Part shown: one piece after another, positions 1 through 7,785 of the stretch | Position numbering within the stretch: the stretch's first letter is position 1 | How the letters are laid out: every line of letters starts with the position of its first letter | From: Verrucomicrobia bacterium UBA6354 | GTDB lineage: Bacteria; Verrucomicrobiota; Kiritimatiellia; RFP12; UBA1067 | Direction: 5' to 3' | Assembly: GCA_002440145.1 (NCBI GenBank) | Contig: DJRS01000176.1 | Span: 1 to 23,318 of the forward strand | Length of the DNA: 23,318 nt | Made by a program: the position numbers and the translations under genes | The notes under the pieces: generated by a model | Database searches by the model: none | What the model was told of the DNA's origin: nothing | The model's input: the letters and a program-made list of their open reading frames with translations, nothing else

Positions 1-72
1 GCCGGCGACAGACGCGCTGCGGGAACCGCCGCGGCGCGAAAAGTCCGCGAGCGGAATGGTGTTTGACTCTCT

Positions 73-1239
73 TTATTGTCCGTTTTGCCTTCGCCAGTCG
101 CGCATGGAGACGCCGAAAGCGCGTCGAAACTGGTTTTTGAGGTAGTTGGCGTCCACGTAGCCGCAGTCAAGGGCGATTTCGCCGATGGATCGGCGGGTGG
201 TCGCGAGCAACTGTTTCACGCGGTCCAGGCGGCGTGTGCGGATAGCGTTCTGCAATGTCGTGCCGGTCACTTCGCGAAAGCGCAGGTCCAGCAACCGCCG
301 CGAGACGCGGACATGTCGCGTGACATCCGCCGGCGAGATTCCTTTGGGAGCGTTCTCCTCTATATAGGCGAGGGCGCGCTGCACGAGTGCGCCAGCCGTC
401 GATTCGCATCGCGTCGAAGCGCGTTCGCAGACATCCGCCGCGCCGACGGCGAGTTCGAAGTTGCGCGGCGCCGGTCGCCGGTGCAGCATGAGCGCGTGAA
501 GTTCGCGCGCGGCGCGGCGACCTTGTTCGGTGAAGTCGACGGCCACGCTGGAAAGCCGCGGACGCGTGTGTTCGCAGATGACCTCGTCGTTGTTGACGCC
601 GAGCACGGCGACATCGTCCGGCACGGCGAGCTTGGCGCGGCGGCAGGCCAGAAGGACGTCCGCCGCGCGATCGTCGAAGGCGCAGAAGACGCCCGCCGGC
701 TTCGGCAGCGCGACGAGCCAGTCTTCCAGCCGCGTACCGTGCGTGTGGTCGAAAATCTCCACACGGGCGCCGCGGCGTCGCATTTCCGTCCGGAAGGCCG
801 ACCCGCGGGCCGACGACCAGAAGACGTCCTGGCGTGTGGGGACGTAACCGTAGGCGACGCACCGACCTTGGGAGACGAAGTGCCGCGCCGCGGTCCGTGC
901 GATGGCCCGCGCGTCGTCATGGACAAATACGGCGGAAGGGTTGCGCGACAAGACGGCTGGCGCGGCGTCGCTGTCGAAAAAGACGGACGGGATGGCCAGG
1001 TCCGCATGCACGCGGCAGATGTCGGGCGATTCGGCCCAGCCGATGAAGACGCCGTCGTATTTCCGTTCGGCCCCGCGCAGCAAGTCCGCCGTAAAGGCGG
1101 TTTCGTTGCGGACAAGTTCGATTTCCCAGTCGTATCCTTCGCTCAAGAAGCGGTGGATGCCATTGAGCTTTTTGCGCCCGGCGTCGGTGGAGAGGGGCGA
1201 GACGACCAATACGCGGAAGGTTGGAGAGGTGGCATTCAT
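73..1239 (-). CDS. XylR-type AraC-family transcriptional regulator with LacI-like sugar-sensing domain
   Basis: A 388-residue cytoplasmic DNA-binding regulator. Residues from about 8 to 270 resemble the periplasmic-binding-protein/LacI ligand domain: there is a VLGVNNDEV strand near residue 215, then a run ending in a typical TEQGRRAARELHALM helix. The last ~100 residues form an AraC double helix-turn-helix, with the signature IGEIALDCGYVDANYLKNQF followed by RRAFGVSMRDWR. This domain order is that of E. coli XylR, which binds a sugar and activates transport and catabolic genes. It is transcribed divergently from the glycan-degradation operon starting at 1351, so it is most likely the local regulator of that operon. 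The ligand cannot be read from sequence; XylR-type proteins in glycan loci need not sense xylose. The ATG at 1239 is the first in frame after a near-perfect promoter and has no Shine-Dalgarno sequence. Confidence 0.92.
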   Translation of the reverse strand: MNATSPTFRVLVVSPLSTDAGRKKLNGIHRFLSEGYDWEIELVRNETAFTADLLRGAERKYDGVFIGWAESPDICRVHADLAIPSVFFDSDAAPAVLSRNPSAVFVHDDARAIARTAARHFVSQGRCVAYGYVPTRQDVFWSSARGSAFRTEMRRRGARVEIFDHTHGTRLEDWLVALPKPAGVFCAFDDRAADVLLACRRAKLAVPDDVAVLGVNNDEVICEHTRPRLSSVAVDFTEQGRRAARELHALMLHRRPAPRNFELAVGAADVCERASTRCESTAGALVQRALAYIEENAPKGISPADVTRHVRVSRRLLDLRFREVTGTTLQNAIRTRRLDRVKQLLATTRRSIGEIALDCGYVDANYLKNQFRRAFGVSMRDWRRQNGQ

Positions 1240-1245
1240 GGGATT

Positions 1246-1254
1246 ATTATATCA
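1246..1254 (-). promoter_or_regulatory. Extended -10 promoter of the XylR-type regulator, predicted leaderless
   Basis: Read on the minus strand the site is TGATATAAT: a consensus TATAAT at 1251-1246 with TG one base upstream. Exactly six bases separate it from the ATG at 1239, so a start seven bases past the box falls on the A of the ATG. No purine-rich ribosome binding site is present. A good -35 is not visible at the usual distance, which fits an extended -10 promoter. Confidence 0.6.
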
Positions 1255-1279
1255 AAAAACGGGGTTCATGTGCAGATGT

Positions 1280-1329
1280 TTGCTTGGGATGTACGAAAAT
1301 CTTGCCGGGAACGCAAGCAATTTCCGGCA
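1280..1329. promoter_or_regulatory. Candidate operator region between divergent genes
   Basis: The 111-base gap between the regulator and the GH50-like gene holds two nested inverted repeats. TTGCTTG at 1280-1286 is mirrored by CAAGCAA at 1314-1320, and TGCCGG at 1303-1308 is mirrored by CCGGCA at 1324-1329. The right arms lie where a -35 element of the plus-strand promoter would sit, a suitable place for an activator or repressor. Whether the XylR-type protein binds here is inference; E. coli XylR uses direct repeats, so the match is not specific. Confidence 0.3.
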
Positions 1330-1335
1330 CAGGTA

Positions 1336-1344
1336 TGGTACAAT
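1336..1344 (+). promoter_or_regulatory. Extended -10 promoter of the glycan-degradation operon, predicted leaderless
   Basis: The site reads TGGTACAAT, an extended -10 (TG, one base, TACAAT) within TATGGTACAATAT. Six bases separate the box from the ATG at 1351, so the predicted transcription start is the first base of the start codon. There is no Shine-Dalgarno sequence before this ATG and no convincing -35 at 17 bases, consistent with a regulated or extended -10 promoter. Confidence 0.6.
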
Positions 1345-1350
1345 ATAGAC

Positions 1351-3510
1351 ATGAAAAGAATACTTTTGGGAACGGTCTTGATTGCTGTTTTGCACGATGC
1401 CACGGCGGGAGCGGACGAACTGACGCTTTTCGACGCGGCGACGACGCCGCGCGAAAGCATTGCCGCGCAGGACGGCGCGACGCTGGACTGGAAGCCGGAC
1501 ATGCTGACGGTGCGCACGAAAACCGCGGGCGGCTACCCCGGCTTCACGGTCGAAGGTCCCTGGGATCTTTCGGCGTACGGCGAAATCGCCGTCGAGTTCG
1601 TCGGCGGCGGACGGGAGAACCGCTGCACGGTGCGCCTCTTGAACGCCGGCGGACGGCCCGACGGGAAGGGGTGCTTCATCACGAAGTTTCGCGTCGATCC
1701 GTGGCGGACGCAAGTCCGTTCGCAGCCGATTCCGCCCGACCTTCCCGGCTGGCGCGGCATCTTGTCCGAACTGAAGGGGATCCGCACGTGGGCGCTTCCC
1801 TATCTCCTGTGGAATACGAATACGGCGGGCGTCGCCCTGTGGAACCACGAGGACGTGCCCGTCTCGACGCTGAACCGAAAATGGGTGGCGCAGGCCGCCG
1901 TCTATGTGAACGCGCCAGGTGCGGCGACGGCGTGGAGCGTCCGCCGCATCGTCGCGCGGGGCAAGCCCATCGCGGCGGAGAGCCTGCCTGCGTTCGCGCG
2001 GATGTCGGCGGCGGAGTTCTTCCCGTTCATTGACGAGTATGGACAGTTCAAGCACCGCGACTGGCCCGACAAGATCCACTCCGACGCGGATCTTGCCGCG
2101 CAACGCGAGAAGGAGGCGAAGGATCTCGCGGCGCATCCCGGTCCGAACGGTTGGGACAAGTGGGGCGGTTGGGCGGACGGCCCGAAGTTCCCGGCGACGG
2201 GCGGCTTCTCGACCGTGAAGTGGCGCGGCAAGTGGTGGATCGTCGACCCCGACGGCAACCTCTGGTGGAGCCACGGGGCGGTGCGCGTCACGCCGAGTTC
2301 GGCGATCACGCCGCTCGACGGACGCACGAAGTGGTTCGCCCGTCTGCCCGAACCCGGTTCGTCCGAAGCCCTCTTCTACACGACGAAGGACGAACTCCTC
2401 TATCCCTACTACGGACGCAACGGTTTCACGCGTACCTACGACTTCTCGGCGCAGAACATCCGCCGCAAGTACGGGGAGAACTGGTTCGAGGCGTGGGCGG
2501 ACCTCGCGCACCGCCGTCTGCGCAGCTGGGGGTGCAACACGATTGCGAACTCGTCCGACCGTCGTATCTGCCTGATGGATCGCACCCCTTACACGGAACG
2601 GTTTGAAGTCCACTCGAAGCCGCTAGCCGGGCACAAGGGCGGCTGGTGGGATTTCGCGGACCCGTTTGATCCGTCCTTCCGTGCGGAGGCGCGGCGGCAG
2701 GCGAGCGAGGTCTTCCATCGGGAGTTCGCCGACCCGTGGTGCATCGGATTCTTCGTGGACAACGAGCAGAACTGGGGCGAACCGCATACGCTCGGCGTCT
2801 CCACCCTGAAGTCCCCCGCCGACCAGACGGCGAAACGTGTCCTCGTCGAGCGGCTGAAGGCGAAGTACGGGACGATTGCCGCGTTGAACGCCGCGTGGCG
2901 GACCGCCTATGCGGATTGGGAGGGATTCCTGTCCACGACGACACCGCCTGCGGATCTCACGGGGGCGAAAGCCGATCTCGCGGCGTTCGCGACGGAGATG
3001 GCGGAGACCTACTACCGCGTCATCAAGGAGGAAATCAAGCGGGCCAATCCCGGCAAGCTCTACCTCGGTTGCCGCTATGCGGGCGTGCCGAAGGACTTCG
3101 TCGTCCGTGCGGCGGCGAAGCACTGCGACATCCTGAGCTACAACATCTACACGCCGAATCCCAGCTGGTTCAAGCTGCCGGAGGGCGTGGACAAGCCCGT
3201 CCTCATCGGCGAGTTCCACTTCGGCGCACTCGACCGCGGGCCGTTCTGTCCGGGGTTGATTCTCCTCAAGGACCAGAAGGAACGCGCCAAGGTCTATGGC
3301 GAGTACGTGCGCGGTGCGCTCGCCCACCCGAACCTTGTCGGGGTGCACTGGCACCAGTTCTCCGACCAGGCGACGTCGGGACGCTTCGACGGAGAGAACA
3401 TGCAGGTCGGCTGGACGGACGTCTGCGACACGCCCTACCGGGAGACGGTCGAGTCGGTGCGCGAGGTCGGTTCGAACCTGTACCGCATCCGTGCGGGGGA
3501 GGCGAAATGA
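1351..3510 (+). CDS. Secreted GH50-like beta-agarase/beta-galactosidase
   Basis: A 719-residue secreted hydrolase, first gene of the operon. A signal peptide (MKRILLGTVLIAVLHDATAGA) precedes a beta-sandwich-like region to about residue 220. The catalytic half opens with FIDEYGQFKHRDWP and KWWIVDPDGNLWWSHG, patterns seen in GH50 agarases and related clan GH-A TIM-barrel enzymes. The probable acid/base is Glu472 in FFVDNEQNW and the probable nucleophile is Glu621 in LIGEFHFGALDRG. GH50 enzymes cut beta-1,4 bonds of agarose exolytically; the family here is assigned by motif memory, and a related beta-galactosidase family is possible. The same frame stays open upstream across the regulator's antisense strand, but the promoter at 1336 and the signal peptide fix the start at 1351. 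It overlaps the next gene by ATGA. Confidence 0.82.
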   Translation: MKRILLGTVLIAVLHDATAGADELTLFDAATTPRESIAAQDGATLDWKPDMLTVRTKTAGGYPGFTVEGPWDLSAYGEIAVEFVGGGRENRCTVRLLNAGGRPDGKGCFITKFRVDPWRTQVRSQPIPPDLPGWRGILSELKGIRTWALPYLLWNTNTAGVALWNHEDVPVSTLNRKWVAQAAVYVNAPGAATAWSVRRIVARGKPIAAESLPAFARMSAAEFFPFIDEYGQFKHRDWPDKIHSDADLAAQREKEAKDLAAHPGPNGWDKWGGWADGPKFPATGGFSTVKWRGKWWIVDPDGNLWWSHGAVRVTPSSAITPLDGRTKWFARLPEPGSSEALFYTTKDELLYPYYGRNGFTRTYDFSAQNIRRKYGENWFEAWADLAHRRLRSWGCNTIANSSDRRICLMDRTPYTERFEVHSKPLAGHKGGWWDFADPFDPSFRAEARRQASEVFHREFADPWCIGFFVDNEQNWGEPHTLGVSTLKSPADQTAKRVLVERLKAKYGTIAALNAAWRTAYADWEGFLSTTTPPADLTGAKADLAAFATEMAETYYRVIKEEIKRANPGKLYLGCRYAGVPKDFVVRAAAKHCDILSYNIYTPNPSWFKLPEGVDKPVLIGEFHFGALDRGPFCPGLILLKDQKERAKVYGEYVRGALAHPNLVGVHWHQFSDQATSGRFDGENMQVGWTDVCDTPYRETVESVREVGSNLYRIRAGEAK

Positions 3511-4517
3511 CGCGTCCGCTCCGAACGCTCTTCTGGGGTCTCACCCACGAACACGCGGCGGGCAAGCTCGCCTCGCTCAGGAAGTTGCAGCACGACTTCG
3601 AGATCGTCGCCGTCGTCGACGACCGCGCCCGGACGGCTTCGCGTCACCTGAACGAGGTCGCCGACACGACGGGTCTCCGGCTCGTCTCCGAGTCCGAAGC
3701 CGACGAGTTGGAGGGTATCGATGTCGTCTTTGTCGAGACGGCGAACGCCGGCCTCATGGAAATCGCGGCGAAGTTCATTGCGAAGGGCGTTCCGCTCCAC
3801 TGCGACAAGCCGTGCGGCGAGGCAATGGAGCCGTACCGGTCGCTCGTCGAGAAGTGCCGCGCCGCCAATCTGCCGTTTCAGATCGGTTATATGTATCGCG
3901 GCAATCCGGCCCTTCAGTTCGCGTGGAAGTTCGCCGCCGACGGAGGGCTTGGCGAAGTCGCCTTCATCGAGGCGGACATGAACCATGACTACGGCGAGCC
4001 GAACTACCCCGGCTACATCGCCTCGTTCAAGGGCGGCATCCTCTACAACCTCGGCTGTCATCTTGTGGACATGGTGCTGCCGATGGCGCGCGGCGAATTG
4101 CGCGAGGCGCACCCGTTCTTCGGGGCGGCGCCGGGCGACCCTGTCGGTTGCCGCACCGCCGCCGCGTCATACCTGCGCTTCGCGGGGACGGATGTCCTTC
4201 TTCGCACTTCCTCCCGGATGCCGGGCGGCATCCTCTGCCGTCGCCTGCGGGTGGACGGCACGAACGGCACGCTCGACCTCTGCCCCATCGAGCGCTTCGA
4301 CGGCGGTGAGCTGAAACTCGCGTTGACGTTGAAGAACGCAGCCGCCGGATATGCCTCGGGACGGCATGAAGTCAACTTCGGTGTGCAGTCCGACCGCTAT
4401 GCGCCGCAACTCGTCGAACTCGCCGCCGTTCTGCGAGGCGAACGCCCGAACGGCCAGGACTACGACCGCGACCTTTCCGTGCACGAACTCACTCTGAAAG
4501 CCTGTGGAATCATCTGA
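3507..4517 (+). CDS. Gfo/Idh/MocA-family NAD(P)-dependent sugar oxidoreductase
   Basis: A 336-residue cytoplasmic dehydrogenase of the glucose-fructose oxidoreductase/inositol dehydrogenase family. An N-terminal Rossmann fold (strand FEIVAVVDDRA near residue 33) is followed by the family DKPCGEA segment (canonical EKP motif, lysine usually catalytic), then GYMYRGNPA and the GGILYNLGCHLVDM motif, whose Cys-His-x2-Asp portion corresponds to the usual catalytic histidine region. The C-terminal half is the beta-sheet substrate domain. It has no twin-arginine or other signal peptide, unlike many secreted members of the family, so it acts after import. The start overlaps the previous stop as ATGA, which implies translational coupling. 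The substrate is likely a sugar or sugar derivative released by the hydrolases of this operon, but it cannot be named. Confidence 0.9.
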   Translation: MTRPLRTLFWGLTHEHAAGKLASLRKLQHDFEIVAVVDDRARTASRHLNEVADTTGLRLVSESEADELEGIDVVFVETANAGLMEIAAKFIAKGVPLHCDKPCGEAMEPYRSLVEKCRAANLPFQIGYMYRGNPALQFAWKFAADGGLGEVAFIEADMNHDYGEPNYPGYIASFKGGILYNLGCHLVDMVLPMARGELREAHPFFGAAPGDPVGCRTAAASYLRFAGTDVLLRTSSRMPGGILCRRLRVDGTNGTLDLCPIERFDGGELKLALTLKNAAAGYASGRHEVNFGVQSDRYAPQLVELAAVLRGERPNGQDYDRDLSVHELTLKACGII

Positions 4518-4518
4518 C

Positions 4519-5571
4519 ATGACGAATCCGAACATCATCTTTACGAAACCGAATACGGCGGAACTCGTGGACCGTCCGATGCCCGAACCCCGGCCCGGCG
4601 AAGTGCGGGTACGGCTCGTTCGCAGCTGCATTTCGAGCGGCACGGAGCGGGCGAACCTGATCGGCGTGCCCGACGGCGGCGTGGGCATCTTCGCGACGGG
4701 CGACGGCGTGACGTGGCCGCGCCAGTGCGGCTACAGTTCGAGCGGTGTCGTCGAGTCCGTCGGTTCGGGCGTGGACACGGTGAAGGTCGGTGACCGCGTC
4801 GCCCTGAGTTGGTCGAAACACGCGCGGTTTGTCTGTCTTCCCGCATCGCAGGTCTATCCGATTCCGGACGGCGTGTCGTTCGCAGATGCGGCATTCGCGC
4901 ACATCGCCACCTTCCCGCTCGCGGCCATCCGCAAGTGCCGTCTCGAACTCGGCGAAAGCGCGATTGTCATGGGGCAGGGCGTGCTCGGGCAGTTGGCCGT
5001 CCTCCTCCTCCGTGCGGCGGGGGCGGCCCCCGTTCTTGCGGCGGATCCCCTCGCGGAGAAGCGCAAACGCGCCCTCGATCTGGGGGCGGATGCCGCGTTC
5101 GATCCGTCCGCACCCGGCTTCGCCGCGCATGTGAAGGCGTGGTGTCCGGCCGATCGTCGCGTGATGGGAGGGCGCGTTGTGGACGCGGGACCGCGTGTCG
5201 GCATCGAGGTGACGGGTGTCGGCGCGGCGCTTACGGGCGTGCTCGACGTGATTGCACCGTTCGGGCGCATCGCGCTTCTCGGCTGTACGCGCAACCCGAA
5301 CTTCACGATTGACTACTACCACAAGGTTCACGGGCGCGGCGTGACGCTCGTCGGGGCGCACACGCTGGCACGGCCCGACGCCGAATCGTCGTCCGGCTGG
5401 TGGACGACACGCGATGACGCGTCCGCCTTTCTTCGTCTCCTCGCCCACGGACGGCTCTCGCTTGCGGGTTTTGTGGACGAGATTCAGGCGCCGTCCGAGT
5501 GTGCGGCGGTTTACTCGCGACTTGCCGAAGGAGGTGCGTTCCCCATCGTGCAGTTCGACTGGGAGCGGTGA
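4519..5571 (+). CDS. Zinc-type medium-chain alcohol/polyol dehydrogenase-like protein
   Basis: About 350 residues, MDR superfamily (GroES-like domain plus Rossmann domain). The N-terminal part has CISSGTERANL and QCGYSSSGVVESVGSGV followed by KVGDRVAL, and the coenzyme domain has AIVMGQGVLGQLAVLLLRAAGA. The SSGTER form is typical of the threonine-dehydrogenase-like or BchC-like subgroup that oxidises polyols or sugar derivatives. Four-cysteine structural zinc coordination is not evident. An in-frame GTG at 4504 would add five residues and overlap the upstream gene; the ATG at 4519 begins one base after the upstream stop and is preferred. It sits beside a Gfo/Idh/MocA enzyme, a pairing common in bacterial sugar-oxidation operons. 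The substrate is unknown. Confidence 0.85.
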   Translation: MTNPNIIFTKPNTAELVDRPMPEPRPGEVRVRLVRSCISSGTERANLIGVPDGGVGIFATGDGVTWPRQCGYSSSGVVESVGSGVDTVKVGDRVALSWSKHARFVCLPASQVYPIPDGVSFADAAFAHIATFPLAAIRKCRLELGESAIVMGQGVLGQLAVLLLRAAGAAPVLAADPLAEKRKRALDLGADAAFDPSAPGFAAHVKAWCPADRRVMGGRVVDAGPRVGIEVTGVGAALTGVLDVIAPFGRIALLGCTRNPNFTIDYYHKVHGRGVTLVGAHTLARPDAESSSGWWTTRDDASAFLRLLAHGRLSLAGFVDEIQAPSECAAVYSRLAEGGAFPIVQFDWER

Positions 5572-5584
5572 AAGGAGTGAACCG

Positions 5585-6832
5585 ATGAAGCGACCGATCT
5601 ATCCGTGGATTCTGCTGGCGTTGCTGTTCGTCGTTTATTTCGTCGAGCAGGGCTCGCGGCAGATTTACAACGCGGCGCTTCCGCGCATCCGCCTCGACTT
5701 CCTCGCATCGGGTGTGACGGATGCTGGCCTCGGTCTCGTCGGGACGGTCTTTTCGGTTGTCTTTGGTCTCGCGGTTCTCGGTTCGGGCTTTGCGACGGAT
5801 CGGCTCGGACGGCGGCGCGTCCTTGTCGCGGGGACGCTTCTCTTCTCGTTCGGCATCCTTCTGAGCGGTTTCGCGGACGGTATCGCGTGGCTCGTCGTCT
5901 TCTACGGCATCTTCAACGCACTCGGTCAGAGTTGCATTGCGCCGCCGTCGTTCGCCCTCATCGCCCGCTGCCACACGGCGACGCGCTCGGTGGCGATGGC
6001 CGTCTTCCAGTCCGCCGTCTACCTCGGCGTGATCCTGAGCAGTCTCTTCGCGGGCGGGCTCGCCGAGCGCGGCGAAGGCGTGTGGCGGTGGGCGTTTTGG
6101 GGACTCGGCGGTTTCGGCATCCTGTGGGCGGTCGTTCTGCGGTTCGGTCTGCCGGCGGACGCGGCGGAAGTGGAGCAGAAGGGGGAAACCCGAGTCTCCG
6201 CACGGGACGCTTTTGCCGCGTTGCTCCGCAAACCGACGGCCCTGCTCGTCGCGGCGGCGTTCGGGTTCTTCATCTACGCGACGCTGGGCATCCGACTTTG
6301 GATGCCGATGTATCTCGTCCGCTCGTTCGAGGGCGTCGGGCCGGCGAAGGCCGCGCTCCACGCCGTCCTTTGGCTCAACGTCGGCGCACTCGCGAGTTGT
6401 CTCGTCACGGCGCGAATCTGCGACCGTCTCGCCCCGCGCCATCCGCGCATCCGTGTCGAAGTCGCCGCGCTCGGACTCATCCTCTGCATCGCCCCTATTC
6501 TCTGGGTTGCGCGGGCGACGGATTTCACCTCGTGTTGCGCGGCGCTCGCCACCCTTGGCGTGACCATCGGCATCTACGAGGCGGCGAACTATCCGGCCCT
6601 CTTCGACTGCATTGCGCCGCGCTACCGCGGTTCGGTGACGGGACTGACGGGCTGCTGGGCGTTTGCATTCGGCTCCCTCGCCCCCGTGGCGCTCGGCTGG
6701 ATGAACGAGACGCTTTCCATGCGCGCGAGCCTCGCAAGCCTTTCGTTGTTCTATCTCATCGGTGCGCTCATTCTCTTGCCTGCGATTTTCAAGTACTTCA
6801 ATAACGACTACGAGAAAGGAAGTTTGCGATGA
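5585..6832 (+). CDS. MFS transporter, probable sugar or oligosaccharide importer
   Basis: A 415-residue inner-membrane protein with about twelve hydrophobic segments. The major facilitator motif between helices 2 and 3 is clear as GFATDRLGRRRVLVAG near residue 80, and a second half-repeat starts near residue 215. A central cytoplasmic loop (about residues 193-212, charged) separates the halves. A good Shine-Dalgarno sequence, AAAGGAG, lies at 5571-5577 ahead of the ATG at 5585. It is the only transporter in the eight-gene run, so it probably imports the sugar released by the secreted hydrolases. The stop overlaps the next start as ATGA at 6829. The specific MFS subfamily was not resolved. Confidence 0.9.
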   Translation: MKRPIYPWILLALLFVVYFVEQGSRQIYNAALPRIRLDFLASGVTDAGLGLVGTVFSVVFGLAVLGSGFATDRLGRRRVLVAGTLLFSFGILLSGFADGIAWLVVFYGIFNALGQSCIAPPSFALIARCHTATRSVAMAVFQSAVYLGVILSSLFAGGLAERGEGVWRWAFWGLGGFGILWAVVLRFGLPADAAEVEQKGETRVSARDAFAALLRKPTALLVAAAFGFFIYATLGIRLWMPMYLVRSFEGVGPAKAALHAVLWLNVGALASCLVTARICDRLAPRHPRIRVEVAALGLILCIAPILWVARATDFTSCCAALATLGVTIGIYEAANYPALFDCIAPRYRGSVTGLTGCWAFAFGSLAPVALGWMNETLSMRASLASLSLFYLIGALILLPAIFKYFNNDYEKGSLR

Positions 6833-7785
6833 AAGCCATGTGTCTCGAAAAGAAAAACTTCATTTGGCAGGATGTGCCCGACCCCGTCCGCCACGGCAGG
6901 TTCGACGTGAAGATCGCCGTCAAGGCGTGTGCGCTCAACCGCGCCGACCTCATGCAGCGGCAGGGCATCTACGCGCCGCCGGAGGGCTGGCCGCTCTGGC
7001 CCGGGCTCGAGTGCGCAGGTATCGTACTCGAGGCTCCGCCGAACGGACGCTTCCGTCCCGGCGACCGGGTCTGCGCACTTCTCGGTGGCGGCGGCTATGC
7101 CCAAGAGGTCGTCGTGCCGGAGGGCATGGTGATGCCGATGCCGAAGGGTTTCGAGTTCGCCGAGGCGGCGGGCGTCCCGGAGGTCTACGCCACCGCCTAC
7201 CTCAACCTGAAACTCGTCGGCGAGATCAAGAAGGGGGAGACCTTCTTCATCAACGGCGGCGAGGGCGGTCTCGGCATCGCGGCGATTCAGCTCGCGAAGC
7301 ACATTTTCGGCGCGAAAGTCGTCGCGCAGGTCGCCTCGGACGCAAACGGCGCGTTTTGCCGCGAAGTCGGCGCGGACGTCACGGTGAACCGCTTCACGGA
7401 CGATCTCGTGTCTGTTCTCGCGGCGAATCCGCCGAACGTCGCGATCGACCCCGTGGGCGGCCCTCTGATGGGCAAGTGCATCGCGACGATGCCGTATCGC
7501 GGACGCTGGATCTCTCTTGCGTCGATGGCGGGACCGGAGACGGTGCTGGACGTGAACCTGCTCTGGCGCAAGAACCTGCGCGTCATCGGCTCGACGCTCC
7601 GTTCGCGCACGCCGGAGGAGAAGGCGGAGATTCTTGCTGGGCTCGTCCGCGACGTGTGGCCCGCGTTCGAGGCGCGGCGGTTCGCGCCGTTCATCCACAA
7701 GGTGCTTCCGATCGCGGAAGTCGCCGAGGCCCACGCAATTCTAGAGCGTGGCGAAAATCGCGGGAAGGTGGTGCTTGCGTTATGA
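6829..7785 (+). CDS. NAD(P)H:quinone oxidoreductase-like MDR protein (PIG3/QOR type)
   Basis: A 318-residue medium-chain reductase without zinc ligands. CALNRADLMQRQGIY and PGLECAGIV near the N-terminus are the signature of the TP53I3/PIG3 branch of quinone oxidoreductases; FINGGEGGLGIAAIQLAK near residue 140 is the NADPH-binding loop. PIG3-type enzymes reduce quinones or activated alkenes with NADPH. In this operon it may act on an unsaturated or keto intermediate formed by the two upstream dehydrogenases, which is inference only. Start and stop both overlap the neighbours as ATGA, so it is firmly within the operon. Length matches the family (about 320-335 residues). Confidence 0.9.
   Translation: MKAMCLEKKNFIWQDVPDPVRHGRFDVKIAVKACALNRADLMQRQGIYAPPEGWPLWPGLECAGIVLEAPPNGRFRPGDRVCALLGGGGYAQEVVVPEGMVMPMPKGFEFAEAAGVPEVYATAYLNLKLVGEIKKGETFFINGGEGGLGIAAIQLAKHIFGAKVVAQVASDANGAFCREVGADVTVNRFTDDLVSVLAANPPNVAIDPVGGPLMGKCIATMPYRGRWISLASMAGPETVLDVNLLWRKNLRVIGSTLRSRTPEEKAEILAGLVRDVWPAFEARRFAPFIHKVLPIAEVAEAHAILERGENRGKVVLAL

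Noticed and set aside
39..55. Possible terminator of the XylR-type gene (minus-strand TCCG-CTCG-CGGA then CTTTT)
   Set aside because: A four-pair stem is too weak to support a call.
76..1350. Open frame upstream of and continuous with the GH50-like gene
   Set aside because: It is the antisense of the XylR-type regulator; a promoter, signal peptide and start codon at 1336-1351 explain the true gene.
4504..4518. GTG start for the zinc-type dehydrogenase
   Set aside because: It adds five unconserved residues overlapping the upstream gene; the ATG at 4519 immediately after the stop is the simpler choice.
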